DNA from: Cynocephalus volans | Lineage: Eukaryota > Chordata > Mammalia > Dermoptera > Cynocephalidae | Assembly: GCF_027409185.1 (NCBI RefSeq) | Contig: NC_084469.1 | Location: 30,060,293 to 30,124,292, forward strand | Direction: 5' to 3' | Length of the DNA stretch: 64,000 nt | In this document: piece by piece, positions 57,190 to 64,000 of the stretch | Layout of the letters: the number at the start of each line of letters is the position of its first letter | Numbering within the stretch: the stretch's first letter is position 1 | The notes under the pieces: generated by a model | Databases searched by the model: none | What the model saw: only the letters and a program-made list of their open reading frames with translations | What the model was told of the DNA's origin: nothing | Made by a program: the position numbers and the translations under genes

Positions 57190-59800
57190 AATTTTGCTGT
57201 ATAAAAATTGGAGAGGAAAGAATAAAATTCAAAAAAAATGTGTTTATCTATGAAGAAAATCCTAGGGCATCTCTAGAAAATCCAAGTTATTTCAGCAAGT
57301 TTGTTAGATATAAATCAATATTAAAATATCAATATTGTACTTTAACTTAGTAACAAAATACTAAAAATTTTATTTAAGAAAAGACTCACCATTCTCAGTA
57401 GCAACACAAATTTTAAGAAATCTAGAAATAATTCTCTCAAAAGAGATCTAAGACTAGATTCAAAAACTACAGAATTTTACTGAATGATGAATATAGTTCG
57501 TACAAAAATGAGGGGATAAGTAATGTTAATGGAGAGTCAATGTGGTAAAAATGTCAGTTCTCCTCTAATTAACCTATGAATTCATTGCAATCCCTATCAA
57601 AATGCCACAGGTTTCTTTTAAAAATAGAACTTATTAAATCAATCTAAAAATTCATGTAGGAGTATACAAGCCAAGAAGAGCAAAGACAAATTAGGAAAAA
57701 AGAATAAATGGAATTGTTTTATTATGTATGAAAATGATTTACTGATTAATAATGAATTAATACTGTTAAAATGTTTATATTACCCAAGTGATGTATACCA
57801 ACGAATGTTGAGAAAAAAGAGCAAGCTTTATGTATCACATGCCTTGGTTTTAAACTATATTACAGGCTTTTAGTATTAAGAACAGTAAGGCCCTGGCATA
57901 AAAACAGAATCATAGACCAACAGAAGAGAACAGAGAGCCCAGAAATAAACCCATGCATATATAGTCAATGAGTCTTTGACAAGGGCTCCAGAGTTAACAA
58001 TAGGAAAGGGATAGTCTCTTCAATAAACGGTAATGGGAAAACTATATATCCACATGCAAAAGAATAAAATCAGACTTTTGTCTTACACCATAAACACAGA
58101 TTAACTCGAAATGAATTAAAGACTTAAATATAAGATCTAAAACCATAAAACTCCTAGAAGAAAACAGGAAAAACCTCCTTGACATTGACCTTGGCAGTGA
58201 GTTTTTGGATATAAAACCTAAAGAACAGGCAACAAAAGCACAAGTTTACATGTCAGACTACATCAAACCAAAAACCTTCTGCACAGCAAAGGAAACAATC
58301 AACAAAATGAAAGGAAACTGATGGACTGAGAAAAAATATTTGAAAACCATATAAGTGAAAATGGGTTAATATCCAAAATATATAATAAACTCAAATAACT
58401 CAATAGCAAAACAAAAAACAAAAGCAGCAAACAAATAAAAAACCAAATGAATCCAAATAATCTGACTTAAAAATGGCCAAAAATCTGAATTGGCATTTTT
58501 TTAAGGGAGATATGCACAGGGCAACAGGTATATAAAAAGGTGCTCATCATGACTAATTATAAGGTAAATGCATATTAAAACCTTATGACTTTGGACACCT
58601 TGAAAAAATTTTGTCAATTAAATATTTTAAAATAAAACTATATAAATTAAAAAAATAGACAAGAAATGGTTGGAATTACTGTCTAGTAAAGAGTGATTTG
58701 ACAATTGGATACCCATATATATTTTAAAAATAGAGAAAAGTAATTCCAGAAGGATTAACTGTTAAAAGCAAAACTTTAAAGACTGCAGAAGAAAATATGT
58801 TTTTGTCACCAGGGTAGGAATTGATTTCTTAAACCAGGCAGAAAACGTCCAAAACGTAAGAGAAAATATTGTAAAATTTCACTACTTTATATTTAAAACA
58901 TTTGTATGAAAAAGACACCATAAAGAAAGGAGGAAAGACATGTCATGGACTAGAAGAGGTATCTACTGCAAAAATACTCAATAAAGGTTTAGTGTTCAGA
59001 ATACTTAAGAGTTCTAAATAATATAAAAAATATTATATTTCAGTAGGAAATAATGGGCACCAGGCTTGAATAGGCAAGCTATAGAAGAGGAAACTGGTGT
59101 GGATAACAACCCAAAGAAACGATGTCCAACTAAATTCAAAAAAGAATAATTTAACGTCCTTCATCTTGGAGTAAGTGTAAGTCTGACAATTTCAAGTGTT
59201 AGGAAAGAAATACAAAAATTAGTATTATCATTTGGAAAAAAAATAATCCCATTGCTAGAAGAGATGAAAATTCTTACACTTCTGACTCAGCAATTTCACT
59301 TCTAGATTTCACCCTTGGGAAACTCTAGCATATGTTTCCAAGAAGACATTCACAGTTATGCATATTGTCATAGGCAAACCTTAAAACTGGCAAGTAAATT
59401 GTGTTATTTTCTCATTAAAAAGAGTTCTGTAAAATAGTTAAAATAAATGTATTCACATGAAATATTAAAGAAAACTATACTGTGATGGGAAAAAGCAAGT
59501 TGCTGGAAGATTTATGTCATATCACATAACATATGGAAACTTTAATACATAACACATGCCTGTGTAGTAAAAATTTAAATTCTTTGAATTATACTACCTA
59601 CTGTAGAATAGTGGACATATCTGGGATGAGAGATTTTGGATGGGAATAAAGAGTTTCAAGTATATCTGTAATATTTATTTTTTAAAAAAATTTGGAGGAA
59701 ATACGACCCAATGTTCCATTTGTTAAGCCGAGAAGATGAGTTTTTGTTACTTATTTTCTTTATCTTCCTGATTTTTAACAACATCGTAATAAAACATTTT
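57190..59800 (+). repeat. Old L1M LINE (copy 2) with extra L1 segment
   Basis: Outer parts (57190-57767 and 58601-59800) align with 38700-40640. The middle (about 57768-58600) is L1 ORF2 text in plus orientation ('aggccctggcataaaaacagaatcatag', 'gacaagggctccagagttaacaatagg', 'aaaaccttctgcacagcaaagg') with no counterpart in copy 1. It has no poly(A) end, so either a partial insertion here or a deletion in copy 1 is possible. Confidence 0.7.
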
Positions 59801-60487
59801 AATTTAATGTAAAGATTTCAGAGTCTTGGTGATAACTGGGTTCAGAGTGTGGCTATGAATCTGAGTGGCTAAAATCCACGTTTCACCGAAGGACGGAGAC
59901 AGAGCGCTCCTTGTGAAGATGCTGAGCGTAACTGAAAGTTAATTTACACGGGAGAGAGGGAGCCAGGGGCCATATATCATGATGAGGGGAAAATGGTATG
60001 GAAAACAGTTTCAGGTTAGAGGAAGAGAAATAGTAGGTGGATGCAAGTAGGCATTGTCTTTAACGCTGTTTACTAACATTATTTAATCGTCCAGTACTAC
60101 TCCTCCCAGCTCAGTCTCTGTGTGTCCACCTGCTCTTTGACCCAGTGGTGATCTCCAGTCTCCTACCCTCTACATCACATTCCAGGTAGCCTGCCCAGTT
60201 CTAGCACTTTCATTCCTCCCCAGCCTGCACTCCATGGTCATGCCGCCTTCCAACCAAACCTTAATCCAAAAACAACCTGCCCATGTTTTCACTTCTTCTT
60301 CCCAAGCAGCCGAGGCATAGAGGAGAAGCCACTCAAAGGAAGGGCTTGAATTCACGATGCTTGATTTCATTTAAACCCTCCACACACTTCAGTGGGTCTC
60401 CCTCTCTCCATTATCCATGGAGGTCCATCAAAACCTTTGCCTGTCCACAAATTCACCAAAACACTCTACATTAAAACTCTCCCAGAA

Positions 60488-60575
60488 TGTGGTGCTGATA
60501 ACACCAAGGTGAAGGGTTTGGATTCCATAACAGCCAGCAGCCCCCAAACAAACAACAAACAAACAACAGAAGACG
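60488..60575 (+). mobile_element. tRNA-like SINE, copy 2 only, with 13-bp target duplication
   Basis: Flanked by perfect AACTCTCCCAGAA repeats at 60475-60487 and 60576-60588. The body has GTGGTGCTGATAACACCAAGG and a B-box-like GGTTTGGATTCC, then a (CAAA)n/(AAC)n tail. It is a 5'-truncated single unit. Copy 1 has no SINE at the matching place (near 41270-41290). Confidence 0.9.
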
Positions 60576-61987
60576 AACTCTCCCAGAAACCAGGGTGTTA
60601 CTTCCCTCTTTACTGAGAACTTCAAACTCATAAGGAGGATTTCCTCAATATTCTCATTTCATGTCATTTCAATACCTACCTCCATTTTGTTCTTTTATCC
60701 CCTCAGTCATGGAAGATAAGCATACATACATCCAGTGTCCTTACTCTGCTCTGCATGCTCAGTTATATTGTTCCATCAGTTCTTTCAGCTGCAGTGTTTT
60801 CTTTCCCCAATATCTACCTCAACACCAGCTCTTTCCCAGTAACTGGCAAACCTATTATAGTCTCATTAGTGATTCATGGATCTTTCTCCATCTTGTAACT
60901 CCTTCTAGCTACCACCCCATTTCTTACCTATGTTCTTCTTTCCTCAGCCAGGCGTCTTTATACTGTATGCAAATTATATTTATTTTATGCAAATGTAATT
61001 GTGTCTCTTTAAAATGACTCACTATTTACCTATCACCTAATCGATAAAGGGCAAGTTCTTTATCATGAAAATACCTCAAGGACAAGAATGGTAACTTCAG
61101 ACAAAAATGTGTCTTTATCATGAGCTGAGGATACAAGCAGGAGGAAATCCTGGGAAAGAAGTTTGGATTTTTACTGGGAAGAATTTTGAACCAAGGCAAG
61201 AACTTTGTTACGTAAGGACTAAGAATGAGTATGTTGCATGTGGGTTGCACTAACACTTTCTAGTCATGGATATAGGCAAACTTTTTTTTTTGTAGTGTAA
61301 ACCTAGATATTTGGGCATACAAATTAAATGATTGATCAATAGGGCAACAGTTTGAATGACAATCTGGTGGAAGGACAACTCCAATGTGATTAAATAAAAA
61401 AGAATTAAAGAATGTAAGAAAAGGAGCATTAGAGAAGGAGAAGCAGTTTCTATAATCCGTGAGGGAACTAGAGAAACCTGGAACCAGAGGAGGGAGGTTT
61501 CCGAACAAAGGGATGGAGGACAGAGATCCACAGTGCCAGATATAAGGAAGTTGTTAGGGGAATGACAATGACTTCTGAAATCCTGGAGGAAGAGGTAAAA
61601 AGACCCTTCCACCTCCAGGAAGAGGAGCCAGGAGTGGCACGTACATGAATGCCAAAGAAATAGGAAGAGCTGCCCAAGCTGCTACGATACTCTTCCTAGA
61701 AGTGACTGTGCTCTGAGTATCTGTCACACGAGTGTGATGGTGCTGACATAGTTTTTCATGGACAGAAGAGGCCAAATACTTCCCCTTGGCATCAGGGGCA
61801 GCAGACAAGGCAAAGGACACATCCTTGGAGGGTTTGAGACTCCCTGATAGTTCATCAGTGCTTTGAAAATGAAATAACATAATTTTGTGAAAGGACCCAT
61901 TAGCATGGACCATTGAATGTGGGAGTGGAAGGTGGGTTTGTAGCTCCTCTGTAAGACAGTACGCTTGTGTGAGTAACGTGTTTACAC

Positions 61988-62023
61988 TCACACACACACA
62001 CCTGTGAACACACACACACACAC
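61988..62023. repeat. Interrupted (AC)n microsatellite
   Basis: CACACA runs broken by CTGTGA. Also accounts for the valine/cysteine-rich frame on the minus strand. Confidence 0.9.
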
Positions 62024-62367
62024 AATCAAACTTCAGTAGGTGGCGAGAACTTGGGACTGAGTAACCAATTCGCAACTACTCTTCCTAATCCTGTTCTCAT
62101 GGACAAGAGCTCAAGGAAAAGCACGATCAGAAAGGGAAGATCCTCTCTTCCTCTCTGTCTCTGTTTTGTGTATCTGATTTTGAGACGTCAGTCCTGGAGT
62201 TAAGTCCAGGATTGAGACCTAGTTTTGCTACGATCTCTCTGTATGACTTTTGGCAATTCAATTTACCATTTTTTAAATCTGATCAAATGACAAAAGAATT
62301 CTACTTACCCCTTGGGTGTTTTGTGAGAGTCAAAGGAGATAATGTGTGTAGTGCAGTTGCCGGCTAT

Positions 62368-62829
62368 CTATCCCTGATGTTGCTGCCATGAAGACTTTCT
62401 TCTCCAACATCCACAGCCCAGGGGAGTCAGCTTGGATCTTATCGAAAATGGTCCTCTTCCTACGGCCTTCCCTCTTCCTTTACAAATGGGAAGTTTACAG
62501 CCAGCTGGTCTAGTACCTGGTAGCATTCCTTTTTGGGGGCAGACATGCTGGGAACAGGTTCCTATTCCCCTATTGCTAAGGCAGAAGAGAGACAGTATTG
62601 GGATGCTTTGTAAGCAGGAGCCCCAAGTTTCCTGACTGGGGAGCAGAAAGGGCAAAAGGGGGTATCGTGGATGGAGCTGAGAGATGAGTCCAGGTTCCTC
62701 CTCAAGACAGCAGAGTGGGTGGCAGCATAAAGAAAACTTGGAATTATTCACCAGGTTATAAAGTGTCCTGAAACATGATTCCCTCAGGTCTTTATTCAGG
62801 CCAAAGTCAGAGTAATTGTTGAGACTCAT
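62368..62829 (-). other. Unrecognised 153-codon frame, partner of 43203-43502
   Basis: Starts at an ATG conserved in copy 1 and stays in the same register to a shared HVC(L/P)QK, then runs about 54 codons further because the copy-1 TGA is GGA here. No domain, signal peptide or membrane segment recognised. It overlaps the candidate promoter. I cannot say that it is a gene. Confidence 0.2.
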
Positions 62830-63029
62830 TGTCCTACTCCTTCAGCTATGCCCTGAGGGGACACGGTACCTCTCATGAGTTGTCTATCCCAGCAGGACAG
62901 TTCAGCGAGAGCGTTTCCTGGACAGTGTGTCTCCAGGGTGGGAGCTCTGGGCTGACCGATTTCATCCTCTTTGCTGGAAGGCGGGCCCTTCTGTGCTGTT
63001 CAGCACAAACTGGGAAGCATCCCTTGGGA
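62754..63029 (-). promoter_or_regulatory. Candidate distal OR1A promoter module (copy 2)
   Basis: Contains a perfect palindromic O/E-type site TCCCTTGGGA (63020-63029), homeodomain-type TAATTG (plus-strand sense, 62813-62818) and a TATA-like CTTTATAAC (complement of 62755-62763), in the same order and spacing as copy 1. It lies about 8 kb upstream of the OR coding exon on its sense strand. The O/E half-site differs from copy 1 (TCCC versus CTCC). Hypothesis based on motif order and conservation. Confidence 0.35.
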
Positions 63030-63250
63030 CATGCAAGGACGATGGTACAATGGAGCTCCTGATCTGTCTTCAAGCCCACACTGAAGCCTTTCGGGTTTTA
63101 AGTGTGACAAAGAAGAATTATAGTTGATCTTTTTCCTAGGATTTGACTTGAAGAGTGTTAGGGTGGGATTTATACTTTCCTTTATGTAGCATGCTGATGG
63201 TAGGTCTCCCAATTTTTTAGATTCTAAGACATGAAAATGGTGTAGATGTT

Positions 63251-63719
63251 CTCTAGTCCACTTTTTATTTTTATTTTATTGTATTTCTGACTGTGTATAT
63301 GTTTATTTTATTATTAACATTTATCTTTAATTCTCGGCTGCTGTTTCAATACACTGAGGTAGCCATATTTTCTAAATCAAAAATACATATAAATATCTGG
63401 AATCTTTTTTTTAAGTTTGGACTTGTGAGTGTGAAGGCAGTTGCAATATTCTAAAATTTAAATCAGAATTTATCGTGTTTCATCATCTTTACCGAAAACA
63501 ATAAAATTACATAGCCCTTGGATTTGTCTAGAGATATATATATGCTTGTCATACTTTTTGAAGCATGAGGGTACTTCGAAAGTTCATGGAAAACTAGAAT
63601 TAAAAGATACTATTCTAGTCCACTCTATGGTTCACTTTTAACAACAGCTCTTATTAGTGCTCATGACTCTGTGATTTAGTGCCTCCTGTGAGAAGAGGTC
63701 ACTACCTGCTGGAGAGGGT
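63251..63719. other. AT-rich flank
   Basis: No gene. 63567-63600 (GAGGGTACTTCGAAAGTTCATGG) resembles one end of a mariner-type element that I recall only loosely. No matching opposite end was found. Confidence 0.35.
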
Positions 63720-63955
63720 GATGATGCAGCCTATGAGCTCTGGGTCGGTGAGTCCTGGATCTGCCACTTATCGGCTGTAACTGACCTTGGACAGTTATTT
63801 AACTCACTCATTTGTAAAATAGGAATAATAATGAAAATAATAGCAACCGTGACCTCCTCATAAAGTTGTTACGAGGATCCAGTGAATTAATATCCAAAAA
63901 TCCTTAAAACTGAGCCTGGCACATAGCACATAGTAAAGGTTAACTGCTATTTTTC
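63720..63955 (+). repeat. MIR SINE
   Basis: Plus-orientation MIR nearly end to end: 'gatctgccacttatcggctgtaactgaccttggacagttatttaac', 'tttgtaaaataggaataata', 'aaagttgttacgaggatccagtgaattaat', 'actgagcctggcacatagcacatagtaaa'. Confidence 0.9.
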
Positions 63956-64000
63956 TAACACCTACACTAGTCATGGAATTGCTGGGCAACTCTTACAATT

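Larger units (their letters stand above)
59801..62367. other. Distal upstream region of OR1A copy 2
   Basis: No recognised gene. Aligns with 40641-43000. Contains the SINE at 60488 and an AC repeat at 61988-62023. Minus-strand frames around 61250-62075 lack any family signature. Confidence 0.45.
52785..63250. repeat. Tandem segmental duplication, copy 2
   Basis: Collinear partner of 32890-43921. Copy 2 alone carries SINEs at 53025-53105 and 60488-60575 and an extra L1 stretch at about 57768-58600. It lacks the ~1.45-kb copy-1 segment. The left edge lies about 120 bp past an L1 A-tail. Confidence 0.88.

Noticed and set aside
61554-62075. 173-codon minus-strand frame
   Set aside because: It runs through an AC microsatellite, and I noticed no matching frame in duplication copy 1. 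No motif.

Overview
The window is nuclear DNA of a placental mammal and lies in an olfactory-receptor (OR) cluster. It is AT-rich and repeat-dense. Ancient mammalian repeats (MIR, L2, MER20-like, L1M) are mixed with fairly young L1 LINEs, endogenous-retrovirus pieces and lineage-specific SINEs. The SINEs are single or double tRNA-Ile-like units, with a clear B box and a GAT 'anticodon' loop. They resemble the CYN SINEs described from colugos (Dermoptera), so a colugo is my best guess for the source. That guess is from memory and unproven.

Three OR genes look intact, all on the minus strand. One at 10354-11295 is 313 codons and OR1G1-like. Two at 35359-36288 and 53762-54691 are 309 codons each and OR1A1-like. 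OR1G1 followed by OR1A genes matches the human chromosome 17p13.3 OR cluster as I remember it. Each coding exon has a pyrimidine-rich AG just upstream of its ATG, the usual OR layout of one coding exon after non-coding upstream exon(s).

Layout: 1-5265 is a minus-strand L1 (L1-A), cut by the window edge, with an intact ORF1, a broken ORF2 and a long CpG-rich 5'UTR. 5266-8350 is old LINE debris. 8352-10353 holds an LTR-like piece and a MIR. OR1G1 follows at 10354-11295. 11296-23390 is a mosaic of L2, L1, MIR, one dimeric SINE and a MER20-like element. 23391-25385 is a decayed ERV pol fragment. 25386 to about 31290 is a second, nearly full-length but dead L1 (L1-B), carrying a nested SINE with a perfect 14-bp target-site duplication. 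Two diverged tandem copies of one segment follow, at about 32890-43921 and 52785-63250, each with one OR1A gene. The roughly 8.8 kb between them is almost entirely L1, plus two solo-LTR-like insertions with visible target-site duplications. 63250-64000 is flank with a MIR.

The only apparent host function is odorant reception by G-protein-coupled receptors. The rest is mobile-element biology. The points most worth a second look are the OR1A tandem duplication with copy-specific SINE insertions, a candidate distal OR1A promoter module kept at identical spacing in both copies, tandem ~100-bp monomers in the L1 5'UTR, and a cluster of amino-acid differences in TM4/ECL2 between the two OR1A proteins. 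I saw no CRISPR array, rRNA gene, functional tRNA gene or other new molecular system.
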